This document shows, piece by piece, positions 24,217 to 32,805 of a DNA stretch of 64,000 nt. Both the position numbers and the translations under genes were made by a program. This DNA is from Scatosoma sp045533485 (GTDB lineage: Bacteria > Bacillota > Clostridia > Christensenellales > Borkfalkiaceae). How positions within the stretch are numbered: position 1 is the first letter of the stretch; every line of letters starts with the position of its first letter. Below the pieces are notes generated by a model, which saw only the letters and a program-made list of their open reading frames with translations, was not told the origin of the DNA and did not search any database. The stretch lies in NCBI GenBank assembly GCA_045533485.1, contig JAZSHX010000002.1:7943-71942 (forward strand). Direction: 5' to 3'.

Positions 24217-24471
24217 ATGCAAGAAACATCTCAACATTCTATTTGTATCGAACAAAGGAAAAATATCACGGTAAACGGTGTGGAAAGCGTATCGGCGTTT
24301 TCCGAAGTGAAAATTGTGCTCACGCTTTTGCGCGGTGAAAAACTGCAAGTGATAGGGTCGGGGCTAAAAATCGTGGGCTTTTCCAAAACCAACGGCACGT
24401 TTACGGCGGAAGGCACGGTAAGCGGCGTGTCCTACGGCGGAAAATCGTTCGCTTCGCGGTTGTTTAAGTGA
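24217..24471 (+). CDS. yabP: Sporulation protein YabP
   Basis: This 84-residue protein of the YabP/YqfC family (HSICIEQRKNITVNGVESVSAFSE, then LRGEKLQVIGSGLKIVGFS and a final FASRLFK) matches the family in length and ending. In B. subtilis YabP and YabQ are made in the mother cell and are needed for spore cortex formation. It is followed at once by yabQ and divIC, the same order as in Bacillus, which makes the call firm. It is good evidence that the organism or its ancestors form endospores. Confidence 0.9.
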   Translation: MQETSQHSICIEQRKNITVNGVESVSAFSEVKIVLTLLRGEKLQVIGSGLKIVGFSKTNGTFTAEGTVSGVSYGGKSFASRLFK

Positions 24472-24842
24472 CGATGGATACGGCAAATCAATTTTATATC
24501 TTTGCTTTGTGCGTAGGCGTTGGGTTTAGCGGCGGCGTTTTATACGAAGCGTTTTGCTTTTTGCGTTTATGCCTTGGCGTGCGTAAAAATAAGCGCAAAA
24601 CACTGGGGATAGCGCTGGATATTTGCTTTTTTATAACCTTGACCGTGTGGGTGATTTTCTGCGCATACGCGTTTGCTTTTCCGCCTTTTCGGGTATATAT
24701 GTGGATAGGATATCTTGTCGGCGGAATAATATATTTAAAAACTTTGCATAAAATTATTGCCTTTTTTGAAATTATGTGGTATAATAACATAAGGAAACTG
24801 ATAAATAAGGCAAGAAATCAGGAAAAAACTCTTATAAAATAG
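24468..24842 (+). CDS. yabQ: Spore cortex biosynthesis protein YabQ
   Basis: This 124-residue membrane protein has three to four hydrophobic segments and the YabQ pattern QFYIFALCVGVGFSGGVLYE, then RKNKRKTLGIALDICFF. It localises to the forespore membranes in Bacillus and is required for cortex. The start may be GTG 24468, overlapping the yabP stop, or ATG 24474; neither has a clear ribosome site, suggesting translational coupling to yabP. Confidence 0.9.
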   Translation: MTMDTANQFYIFALCVGVGFSGGVLYEAFCFLRLCLGVRKNKRKTLGIALDICFFITLTVWVIFCAYAFAFPPFRVYMWIGYLVGGIIYLKTLHKIIAFFEIMWYNNIRKLINKARNQEKTLIK

Positions 24843-24853
24843 GAGAAAAGAAG

Positions 24854-25114
24854 ATGACAGAAGAAAAAATGAGAAAAGTGATAACGGCGTCCGTCGTAGC
24901 GGCGACCGCGCTTGTTGTTTTTCTGCTTGCCGTTTTGGTGTATCAGTGGATAACCTTAGGGGTTTTGAACAGCCGTAAGGCAAAGCTTGTGGAAGAAAAC
25001 GAGAAGCTTATGGAACAAATCGAAAAGGGCGGCGAAACTGCCGAATACTATGAATCGGTTATGGGCAAGGAATGGTTGGCGTTCCAAGAAGGCTTTATCC
25101 ACAAAGGAGAATGA
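24854..25114 (+). CDS. divIC: Septum formation initiator DivIC/FtsB-like
   Basis: This 86-residue bitopic protein has a short cytoplasmic start, one membrane helix (about residues 11-33) and a coiled coil (KAKLVEENEKLMEQIEKG). This layout, and the place directly after yabQ, identify DivIC, a divisome protein that pairs with FtsL and bridges to the septal peptidoglycan synthase. A likely FtsL partner lies at 55006. The ribosome site is AGGAGAAAAG. Confidence 0.85.
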   Translation: MTEEKMRKVITASVVAATALVVFLLAVLVYQWITLGVLNSRKAKLVEENEKLMEQIEKGGETAEYYESVMGKEWLAFQEGFIHKGE

Positions 25115-25120
25115 TAAAAA

Positions 25121-25984
25121 ATGAACAAATACGCCGTGATTGATATCGGCTCAAATTCCGTTCGTCTAATGCTTGTGGCGGACGGAACAGTTTTATATAA
25201 AGCTGTGAAAACTACCCGTCTTGGCGAAGGGTTAGCATCCTGTACAACGCTGTTGCCGCAGGCAATAGAGCGTTCTGCAAAAGCGGTTGCCGATTTTTAT
25301 TTTCGCGCAAAACAAGAAGGCGCGGAAAGCGTGTACGCGTTTGCGACGGCGGCAGTGCGCACGGCAAGCAACGGCGCGGAATTTGTAAGCGAAGTACAAC
25401 GGCTTTGCGGTTTGCAGGTGGAAGTCATTTCAGGGGAAACGGAAGCGGAAATCGGCATTTTGGGCGCGCTTTCTTACGCGGACGGTATGGTAATTGACAT
25501 CGGCGGCGCAAGCACGGAAATCGTCGTGCAAAAATCGGGCGAAATGCTCTACAAAAAAAGCGTGAATATCGGCGTAGTGCGGCTTCGCGACGCTTGCGGA
25601 TTAGAGAAAGAAAAATTACAAAAGGCGGCGCAAACGGCAACGGCGCAATTCGGCGCAGTGCCCAAAGCGAAAGCGTATACCATCGGCGGCACGGCAACGG
25701 CGCTTGCCGCGTGGTATTTGGGCTTGAAAGCGTACGACGCAAACGCAGTTACGGGCACGGAAATTTCCTTAAACAGTATGCAAAAGATGGCGGACAAACT
25801 GCTTGGCTTATCGCCGCAGGAAATTTACGCTTCGTCGTGTATGCCCAAGGGGCGCGCGGACGTAATCGCAGGCGGTGCAGTCTTGCTTTGCACGCTTATG
25901 CAAACGCTTGGCATAGACAGCGTTATTGTAAGCGATAGAGATAATTTAGAAGGATATGCAACCAAAAAGGGGTTGAAGGTATGA
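25121..25984 (+). CDS. Ppx/GppA family exopolyphosphatase-like protein
   Basis: This 287-residue actin-fold ASKHA phosphatase shows VIDIGSNSVRLML, FATAAVRTASNG, ISGETEAEIG, MVIDIGGASTEIV and TIGGTATALAAW. It lacks the C-terminal HD domain of long Ppx. It may hydrolyse polyphosphate or (p)ppGpp-related nucleotides. Its position after divIC is common in Clostridia. Its stop overlaps the next start by four bases. Confidence 0.9.
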   Translation: MNKYAVIDIGSNSVRLMLVADGTVLYKAVKTTRLGEGLASCTTLLPQAIERSAKAVADFYFRAKQEGAESVYAFATAAVRTASNGAEFVSEVQRLCGLQVEVISGETEAEIGILGALSYADGMVIDIGGASTEIVVQKSGEMLYKKSVNIGVVRLRDACGLEKEKLQKAAQTATAQFGAVPKAKAYTIGGTATALAAWYLGLKAYDANAVTGTEISLNSMQKMADKLLGLSPQEIYASSCMPKGRADVIAGGAVLLCTLMQTLGIDSVIVSDRDNLEGYATKKGLKV

Positions 25985-27045
25985 GAAGAATTTGGACGGG
26001 GATATTTACGTTTGCGGCGGCGATTGCCTTGCTTGGCGCTACGCTTTTCTTGGGCTATTTAAGCTGGGAAAAGAGTACAGTGCAAGGCTTGGCGCTTTGC
26101 GTAGGCGTACTCTGTTCGTTTTTCTTTGCTCCCGTTTTGCACGAGCTTGGGCACGTCGCGTTTGCAAAGATGAACGGTATGCGCCCCGTGCTTGTCAAAT
26201 GCGCGATTTTCCGTTATATCAACAACCAAGGTAAGGTCAAATTACGCCTTGCTTCGCCCTTTGCAAGCGACCAAACGCAGGTGTTGCCGAAATACGGCGA
26301 CAATATGTTAAAACGAACCAAGGCCTACGTGCTTGGCGGTTTGATCGTGCAGGGTAGCGCGCTTTTTGCCTTGTGCGCCGTAGCGATTACGCTTTCGTGC
26401 ATAGGAAAACCGTCCTATTTTTTATGGGGCATTTTGCCGTTTATGGCGTACTTATTTTTGATAAACGCCGTTCCTTTGCAATACCCCGCAGGGAAGACGG
26501 ATATGTTGATTTTTTTAGGGCTTTGCAGGGGGGACGACGAAGAAAAGGTTATGCTTTCCGCAATGCAAATCCAAGGGGAATTATATGCAGGCAAAAGCTA
26601 TGCGGAGATGGACGAAAAACTGTTTTTCGACGTGCCGCAGCTTGCGGAAGACGAGCCGCTGTTTGCCGTTATGCAGGATTTGCGCTATCGCTATTATTTG
26701 GAAAAAGGCGATTTGGAAAAGGCAAGCGACGCCATCAACCGCTTGGCGCAAGCCAGCCCGTATTTAAGCGAAAAAGAAACGCTTTCGCTCACGGCGGAGC
26801 TTACCTATATGCACGTGATAAACGGGGATTTTGAGCGCGCAAACGCGTGTGCGAAGCTGTGTGAAGCGTATTTGCGCGAAGATGCGGTAAGCGCAAAACG
26901 CGTGCTTGCGGCTTACAGCAAGGCGGCAGGACAAATTGAGCAAACGCAGGCGTTGCTTGCGCAGGCGCGTGCGCTTTTACAAAAACCGTTTATTTTAGGA
27001 CAGGAAAAATTTGAAAAAATATTGTTGGAGAGAATAGAAAAATGA
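25981..27045 (+). CDS. M50-like site-2 membrane metalloprotease with helical C-terminal domain
   Basis: This 354-residue protein has four to five membrane segments in the first 175 residues, with the zinc motif HELGH at 54-58 and a second-half motif NAVPLQYPAGKTD (162-174) whose aspartate could be the third ligand. From about residue 185 it is soluble and alpha-helical with TPR-like repeats (YLEKGDLEKASDAINRLAQA). It is related to SpoIVFB/RseP-type intramembrane proteases by these motifs only. It lies in an overlapping string from Ppx/GppA and downstream of sporulation genes, so cleavage of a membrane-bound factor is a reasonable but unproven role. Confidence 0.75.
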   Translation: MRRIWTGIFTFAAAIALLGATLFLGYLSWEKSTVQGLALCVGVLCSFFFAPVLHELGHVAFAKMNGMRPVLVKCAIFRYINNQGKVKLRLASPFASDQTQVLPKYGDNMLKRTKAYVLGGLIVQGSALFALCAVAITLSCIGKPSYFLWGILPFMAYLFLINAVPLQYPAGKTDMLIFLGLCRGDDEEKVMLSAMQIQGELYAGKSYAEMDEKLFFDVPQLAEDEPLFAVMQDLRYRYYLEKGDLEKASDAINRLAQASPYLSEKETLSLTAELTYMHVINGDFERANACAKLCEAYLREDAVSAKRVLAAYSKAAGQIEQTQALLAQARALLQKPFILGQEKFEKILLERIEK

Positions 27046-27383
27046 GGTTGATTATCGGTTGTACGATATGTTCGTTGGTTTTCGTGATTATATTACGCTT
27101 TACCTTAAAACGCCGCGTGAACGGGCAAAAATGGAAATTGCAAAAAAACAAAACGCCGATAGACAGGTGGTTTCTCTTCGGCGTGCGTAACTGCATACCG
27201 CCCACGCTGTTTATTATGCACTTGCTGTTATCCGTAGCCATCGTCGTCAACTTTGGGCTGGGGGTGTTCGCATACCAATTTGCAAAATGGAAATTGTACA
27301 ATGCAATTTGCACCAGCAGCGTGTTTATTTTGGCGATTAGCGTAATCATGATTGAACCGGCAAGACATTTCCAAAGCCGCTAA
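27042..27383 (+). CDS. Small membrane protein of unknown function
   Basis: This 113-residue protein is not recognised. It has an N-terminal hydrophobic segment, a basic loop (LKRRVNGQKWKLQKNKT) and two more membrane segments in the second half. Its ATG overlaps the stop of the M50-like protease gene by four bases, so it is probably made together with the protease and could be its partner. A weak hairpin without a T run follows (27391-27411). Confidence 0.6.
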   Translation: MRLIIGCTICSLVFVIILRFTLKRRVNGQKWKLQKNKTPIDRWFLFGVRNCIPPTLFIMHLLLSVAIVVNFGLGVFAYQFAKWKLYNAICTSSVFILAISVIMIEPARHFQSR

Positions 27384-27482
27384 AAGTGCATTTTGCTTAA
27401 AAAGAGCAAAAAGGGGTAATACTAAAAAAGGGCTTTTTAATATAGTCCAAAGAAAAATCCGTATTCGTAAAGGGCAGAGCGT

Positions 27483-29012
27483 ATGAAAACGGCGCAAGCA
27501 GTAACAAAAAACAATAAAAACAAAAGACGGGCGGGGGTACTTATGCCCGTTTCTTCGTTGCCTTCGGCGTACGGCATCGGCACGCTGGGCGCAGGCGCGT
27601 ACGCGTTTGTCGACTGGTTGCAAAAGGCAAATATGAAAATTTGGCAGGTGTTGCCGCTTCTTCCCACGGGCTACGGCGACAGCCCCTATCAATCGTTTGC
27701 GTCCGACGCGCTCAATTACTATTTTATCGATTTTGCGCTTTTGGAAAAGGACGGTTTATTGACGAAAGACGACTACGTTAACGCGCAGTGGGGGGATGAT
27801 GCGCGCAGGGTGGATTACGGCTTACAGTTTGCGCAAAAAACGCAAATTTTGCGTAAGGCGTTTGATAGATTTGACACGACGGCAAGCGAGTGGCAGGCGT
27901 TTGTTTTAGACGGTAAATACAAAGATTTCGCCTTGTTTATGTCCTTGAAAATCCGCTTTGCGTACGCTCCGTGGGACGCTTGGGATACGCCGTATAAAAA
28001 CGCGGAAGCAAGCGCGTTGCTTGCGCATGAGAAGCAATATGAAAAGGAAATTGCATTTTGGCAATTTACGCAATATATCTTCTTAAAACAATGGCGCGCG
28101 TTACGCGCGTATGCAAATGAGCGCGGTGTGGAAATTATGGGGGATATGCCCATTTACGTTGCATACGACAGCGTGGAAACGTGGAAATACCGCGATAGAT
28201 TGTTTGATTTGAATAAAGACGGCAATATAGGCAAGCGCGCAGGCGTACCGCCCGACGATTTTTGCGACGACGGACAATTTTGGGGCAATCCCGTGTATGA
28301 CTGGGTGAAGCTGAGAAAGGAAAAATACGCGTGGTGGAAGGATAGAATTTCCTATGCGTTTTCCCTGTTCGATATCGTACGAATTGACCATTTCCGCGGT
28401 TTTGACAGATATTACGCCGTACCCGAAGGTGCGGAAACGGCAAAGGAAGGCGCGTGGCTGGACGGCCCGAAAGCAGAGCTTTTCAAGGGCTTAAAGCGCG
28501 CGAAAATTGTTGCGGAAGATTTGGGCGTTATCGACGACGGCGTGCGAAAATTGCTTAAAGACACCGGCTATCCCGGCATGAAGGTGTTTGAGTTTGCTTT
28601 CAACGGCGATCCCGAAAACGAATATTTACCGTCGCAGTACGACGAAAACTGCGTAGCGTATACGGGCACACACGACAATCAAACGCTTGCGGCGTTTATA
28701 CAAGAAATGCCCAAGGAAGAAGCAACCGCTTTTACGGCGCAGCTGGAAAACGAGTGCTTGCAAGCAGACGTTGCGTATATACGGGAAAGCGTTGACGACG
28801 AGTGCGAAAGCATAATCCGCTTGCTTTTTTCGTCCAAGGCGAATACCGTTATCGTGCCTATGCAGGATATTTTGTGTATGGGCGAAGAAGCGCGGATGAA
28901 CGCGCCGGCTACCGTTTCGGGCAATAACTGGACGTTCCGCTTTATTGAAAGCGATTTAAGAAACAGAAAGGCGGCTTGGTTAAAGAGTTTGACCGAAGAA
29001 TATAAAAGATAA
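27483..29012 (+). CDS. malQ: 4-alpha-glucanotransferase
   Basis: This 509-residue GH77 amylomaltase begins with GVLMPVSSLPSAYGIGTLG and PTGYGDSPYQSFA. The nucleophile aspartate is in FDIVRIDHFRGF, the acid/base glutamate in IVAEDLGVI, and the third acid in AYTGTHDNQTL. It transfers glucan segments between maltodextrins, releasing glucose. It stands just before a maltose-type ABC importer, so imported maltodextrins are its likely substrate. Its own terminator separates it from that operon. Confidence 0.96.
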   Translation: MKTAQAVTKNNKNKRRAGVLMPVSSLPSAYGIGTLGAGAYAFVDWLQKANMKIWQVLPLLPTGYGDSPYQSFASDALNYYFIDFALLEKDGLLTKDDYVNAQWGDDARRVDYGLQFAQKTQILRKAFDRFDTTASEWQAFVLDGKYKDFALFMSLKIRFAYAPWDAWDTPYKNAEASALLAHEKQYEKEIAFWQFTQYIFLKQWRALRAYANERGVEIMGDMPIYVAYDSVETWKYRDRLFDLNKDGNIGKRAGVPPDDFCDDGQFWGNPVYDWVKLRKEKYAWWKDRISYAFSLFDIVRIDHFRGFDRYYAVPEGAETAKEGAWLDGPKAELFKGLKRAKIVAEDLGVIDDGVRKLLKDTGYPGMKVFEFAFNGDPENEYLPSQYDENCVAYTGTHDNQTLAAFIQEMPKEEATAFTAQLENECLQADVAYIRESVDDECESIIRLLFSSKANTVIVPMQDILCMGEEARMNAPATVSGNNWTFRFIESDLRNRKAAWLKSLTEEYKR

Positions 29013-29015
29013 ACG

Positions 29016-29043
29016 AAAACCACGGCAATCGCCGTGGTTTTTT
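29016..29043 (+). terminator. Terminator after malQ
   Basis: AAAACCACGGC (29016-29026) pairs with GCCGTGGTTTT (29031-29041) around a four-base loop, followed by TT. Confidence 0.75.
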
Positions 29044-29116
29044 CACGCATAAAAAGGAGAAAGCAAAACAATACTAATGGGAAAGAACGCTAAAAAGCGA
29101 AAGGAGAGTGTAAAAA

Positions 29117-30373
29117 ATGAAAAAGGTATATAAAATTTCTTGCGCGGTGCTTGCCTGCGGTTTGGGTGTGGGGATGATCGGCTGTGCAGGGAAAAAGGAC
29201 GACGCTATCAAATTGACGGTGTGGGTATCGGAAGCGGAAAAACCGTTCGTGCAACAAGCGGTGGACGCGTTCAAGAAGAAAAACCCCGACAAAAATTACA
29301 AAATCACCATTGATATGCAGGGCGTAAACGACGTGGCGACGCGTGTGCTCAAAGACGTGGAAAATGCGGCGGATATTTATTCTTGCTCCAACGACCAACT
29401 TTCCCAGCTTGTCAACGGCGACGCGCTGGCGCAAATTTCGGGTGATAGATTGACGCGCTTGCAACAATCCAACGCCGAAGAAGCCGTGCAAGCCGTTACG
29501 CTGAAAAAAGGCGATAAAGAAGGCGTGTACGGCTTACCTTACACCGATAACACGTTTTTCTTATATTACAATAAATCGGTGTTGACGGAAACGGACGTGC
29601 AAAGCATCGACGGCATTTTGTCTAAATGCGAAAACGGTAAACTATTTGCGTTCCCGATGCGAGACGGTTGGTACACTACGTCCTTCTATTTCGGTAAAGA
29701 TTTGGGCTATCAGGTGGAATACGACGACAATTTAGGCGAAACGAAAATCACGTGCGATTTTGCTAACGACACGGGCGTAGCGGTTACGCAAGCGATGTGG
29801 GATTTGGTGAAAGACAGCCGCGTGAAAGCAGACGCGGACGACAGCAAAATCATCGCAGGGTTTAACGACGGCTCTATCGTGGCGGCTGTGTCGGGGATTT
29901 GGAATAAAACTTCTATACAAAAATACTTGAAAGACAACTTTGCGGCGGCAAAATTGCCTACGTATACCTTCAAAAAAGGGACGGAAGAAGCGGAACAGGT
30001 ACAGCTTACGGCGTTTGCAGGATATAAATTGTACGGCGTGAATAACTATTCCAAAAACAAAACGGACGCGTTGGATTTTGCCGAATTTTTAACCAGCGAG
30101 GAAAACCAAGTGAACTATTTTGAGCTTCGCGGCTACGTGCCTACCAACAAAACGGCAAGAGAAAACGAAAAAGTCAAAGCGGACGTTTGCGCAAAGGCAA
30201 TCACCGCGCAGCTTGCGTATTCCAAAACGCAAATGGGCGTTCCGTCTACGCTGTGGCAACCTATGGAAGGGTTAGGCGCGGCGATGATCACGGGTGTGAA
30301 CAGCGGCAGCTTTAACGCGGCAGAACAAATCAAGGCGTGCGTTGCGGCGATTGAAAAAAACGCGAATAAATAA
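29117..30373 (+). CDS. malE: Maltose/maltodextrin ABC transporter substrate-binding lipoprotein
   Basis: This 418-residue protein has a lipoprotein signal (GMIGCAG, cysteine near residue 23) and a family 1 solute-binding fold (LTVWVSEAEKPFVQQAVDAF; VYGLPYTDNTFFLYYNKSVL; WQPMEGLGAAMI at the end). It should capture maltodextrins outside the membrane and deliver them to the permease pair encoded next. The ribosome site is AAAGGAGAG. The specificity call rests on the malQ neighbourhood and the MalF-like partner. Confidence 0.85.
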   Translation: MKKVYKISCAVLACGLGVGMIGCAGKKDDAIKLTVWVSEAEKPFVQQAVDAFKKKNPDKNYKITIDMQGVNDVATRVLKDVENAADIYSCSNDQLSQLVNGDALAQISGDRLTRLQQSNAEEAVQAVTLKKGDKEGVYGLPYTDNTFFLYYNKSVLTETDVQSIDGILSKCENGKLFAFPMRDGWYTTSFYFGKDLGYQVEYDDNLGETKITCDFANDTGVAVTQAMWDLVKDSRVKADADDSKIIAGFNDGSIVAAVSGIWNKTSIQKYLKDNFAAAKLPTYTFKKGTEEAEQVQLTAFAGYKLYGVNNYSKNKTDALDFAEFLTSEENQVNYFELRGYVPTNKTARENEKVKADVCAKAITAQLAYSKTQMGVPSTLWQPMEGLGAAMITGVNSGSFNAAEQIKACVAAIEKNANK

Positions 30374-30412
30374 TTAAAGAATAAATAATAAATGCAAAAA
30401 GGGGAGTAAGGT

Positions 30413-31813
30413 ATGGCGAAAGGCAAAGGGAAATATGCCGAAAGGAAAAAGGGACTGCAAAGCGCAGTCAAGGCGTTTCGGTGCAGTTCGGTGTATACCA
30501 AGCTCTCCTTTTTGTTTATGGGTTTTGGACAAATTGCACGCGGACAAATCCTCAAAGGCGCGATATATATGCTCTTGCAGGCGGCGTTTACCTTTTTTAT
30601 GCTGGTTTTCGGCGGTCGGTATATCGCACACCTGTTTTCGGGGGATTTGGGCAGTAGGATTTCGGGTGAGGTTTGGAACGAAGAACTGCAAATTTTTGAA
30701 AAAGTGCAAGGCGACAACAGCTTTTTGATTTTGCTTTACGGCGTGGTTTCGTTGGTGGTATGCCTGCTGTTTGTGCTTATTTGGGTGCAAAACGTGCGCG
30801 GCAATCATCAAAACGACTTGCGCGTAAAAAACGGCGAAAAGGTGGCGACTTTTCAAGACGATTTACACGCGCTTTTGCACGAAAAATTTTATCTTCCGCT
30901 GTTGTTGCCGCCCCTTTTGGGTTTGCTTGTATTTACCGTGCTACCGCTGGTGTTTATGGTATTGATTGCCTTTACCAACTACGATTACGCGCACATGCCC
31001 CCGGGAAAACTGTTCGACTGGGTGGGGCTTACCAACTTCCGCGCGTTGTTCTCGCTTGGCGGCGCAGGGTTTGCGATGGTGTTCGTCCGCGTACTTGCTT
31101 GGACGTTCGTTTGGGCGTTTTTTGCGACCTTTACCAACTATTTTTTAGGATTATTGATAGCGCTCCTCATCAACAAAAAGGGCATACGCTTAAAGCCGCT
31201 TTGGCGCACGCTGTTCGTGATGGCAATTGCCGTGCCACAGTTCGTCACCTTGCTTTTGATGCAAAAAATATTAGACGTCGACGGCATACTCAATAAACTG
31301 TTGCATACGAATATTTTATGGCTGGCAGACCAGCGGTATTTGGCTCTTTTGCCGCGCGTGATGATTATTCTTGTCAACATTTGGATAGGCGTACCGTACA
31401 CGCTTTTGATGTGTTCAGGCATACTCATGAACGTGCCGAAGGATTATTACGAAGCGGCGAAAATCGACGGCGCTTCGCCCGTGCGTGCGTTTTTCCACGT
31501 CACGATGCCGTATATGCTGCACGTCACTACGCCGTATCTTATCACGCAATTCGTCGGTAATATCAACAATTTCAACGTCATTTGGCTGCTGTCGGGCGGC
31601 GGACCTGTCGACAACGTGCATTACGGCGGCGGTTCGCAGGCGCAATCCACCGATTTGCTGGTTACGTGGCTGTATCGCTTGACTACCGATAGAAATCCAA
31701 GGTACAACGTCGCGTCGGTAATCGGTATCGTTATCTTTATCATCAGTGCGGTGATGTCGCTTGTCACGTACAATAAAACGTCGGCGGCGAAAGAGGAGGG
31801 AGCGTTTCAATGA
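30413..31813 (+). CDS. malF: Maltose-type ABC transporter permease MalF
   Basis: This 466-residue protein has an N-terminal extension with two or three membrane helices before the core permease domain. A large loop separates it from the six-helix BPD domain whose EAA motif reads YYEAAKIDGASPVRAFFHVTMP. The length and extension resemble the MalF of other Firmicutes maltodextrin systems. It overlaps malG by four bases. The ribosome site is GGGGAG. Confidence 0.9.
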   Translation: MAKGKGKYAERKKGLQSAVKAFRCSSVYTKLSFLFMGFGQIARGQILKGAIYMLLQAAFTFFMLVFGGRYIAHLFSGDLGSRISGEVWNEELQIFEKVQGDNSFLILLYGVVSLVVCLLFVLIWVQNVRGNHQNDLRVKNGEKVATFQDDLHALLHEKFYLPLLLPPLLGLLVFTVLPLVFMVLIAFTNYDYAHMPPGKLFDWVGLTNFRALFSLGGAGFAMVFVRVLAWTFVWAFFATFTNYFLGLLIALLINKKGIRLKPLWRTLFVMAIAVPQFVTLLLMQKILDVDGILNKLLHTNILWLADQRYLALLPRVMIILVNIWIGVPYTLLMCSGILMNVPKDYYEAAKIDGASPVRAFFHVTMPYMLHVTTPYLITQFVGNINNFNVIWLLSGGGPVDNVHYGGGSQAQSTDLLVTWLYRLTTDRNPRYNVASVIGIVIFIISAVMSLVTYNKTSAAKEEGAFQ

Positions 31814-32679
31814 GTAAAACAACGACGGCTATATTACGCGTACGCAAGAACTGGACAAACGCGCTTGGCTATGCAGTGCTGATAACGCTTGGCGCGGTTT
31901 GGATTGCGCCGATTGCGTATTTGGTATATACGGCGTTTCGGGAAAGCCCGTCGACGGGGATTATCAACACCCTGCTTCCCGACGGCTTACGGCTGGGGAT
32001 AGGTAATTTCAAAACGCTGTTTGTTGACACGATGTTTCCGCGTTGGCTTTTGAATACGCTGCTTGTGGCAACCTGTTCTTGCGCGCTGACTACGCTGTTT
32101 ATCCTTATGGTAAGCTACGCGCTGTCGCGTCTGCGTTTTAAGTGGAGAAAACCGCTTGTCAACGTGCTGTTGGTGCTGGGTATGTTCCCCGGATTTATGA
32201 GTATGATTGCCGTATATTTTATCTTAAAAGCGATGGGATTGACCAACTCCTTGCTTGCGCTTATTTTGGTGTATTCGGGCGGTGCGGCGCTTTCGTATTA
32301 TATATGCAAGGGCTTTTTCGACACCGTGCCAAGAGCGCTGGAAGAAGCGGCGTGGCTGGACGGCGCAAACCAGCCGACGATTTTTTGGAAAATCATTTTG
32401 CCGATGGCAAAGCCGATTATCGTCTACACGGTGCTTACGTCCTTTATTTCCCCTTGGTGCGATTTTATTTTCGTCAATACGATTATCAGCGATAGGGAAT
32501 TATACACGGTGGCGTTGGGGCTGTATAAGATGATAAACGCGGAGCGCAACAGCTTCAACGACAATTTCACCGTTTTTTGCGCAGGTGCGTTCGTGGTCGG
32601 CACAATCATCGTATCGCTGTTTATGAGTATGCAACGCTACTACGTGGAAGGCGTAACGGGCGGTGCGGTAAAGGGATAA
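31810..32679 (+). CDS. malG: Maltose-type ABC transporter permease MalG
   Basis: This 289-residue permease has six membrane segments and the EAA loop ALEEAAWLDGANQPTIFWKIILPM, which docks to the ATPase. It ends with the QRYYVEGVTGGAVKG tail typical of MalG. No ATPase gene follows: a terminator closes the operon, so the importer must borrow an ATPase of the MsmX/MalK type encoded elsewhere, as is usual in Bacillota. Confidence 0.92.
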   Translation: MSKTTTAILRVRKNWTNALGYAVLITLGAVWIAPIAYLVYTAFRESPSTGIINTLLPDGLRLGIGNFKTLFVDTMFPRWLLNTLLVATCSCALTTLFILMVSYALSRLRFKWRKPLVNVLLVLGMFPGFMSMIAVYFILKAMGLTNSLLALILVYSGGAALSYYICKGFFDTVPRALEEAAWLDGANQPTIFWKIILPMAKPIIVYTVLTSFISPWCDFIFVNTIISDRELYTVALGLYKMINAERNSFNDNFTVFCAGAFVVGTIIVSLFMSMQRYYVEGVTGGAVKG

Positions 32680-32685
32680 ATGTGA

Positions 32686-32714
32686 AAAAACCTGCCTTGT
32701 TGGCAGGTTTTTGT
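32686..32714 (+). terminator. Terminator of the mal operon
   Basis: AAAAACCTGCC (32686-32696... ) pairs with GGCAGGTTTTT (32702-32712) around a five-base loop, giving a rho-independent terminator. Confidence 0.75.
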
Positions 32715-32754
32715 GAAAAATTGTGAAAAACGCGTGAAATCTACAAAAATCGTG

Positions 32755-32783
32755 TTCACAAATAACAAATTGTGTGCTATAAT
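32755..32783 (+). promoter_or_regulatory. Sigma-A promoter of the VWA lipoprotein gene
   Basis: TTCACA (32755-32760), a 17-base spacer with TG-C at its end, and a perfect TATAAT (32778-32783). Confidence 0.75.
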
Positions 32784-32805
32784 AACATTACTTGGAGGTA
32801 ATATT

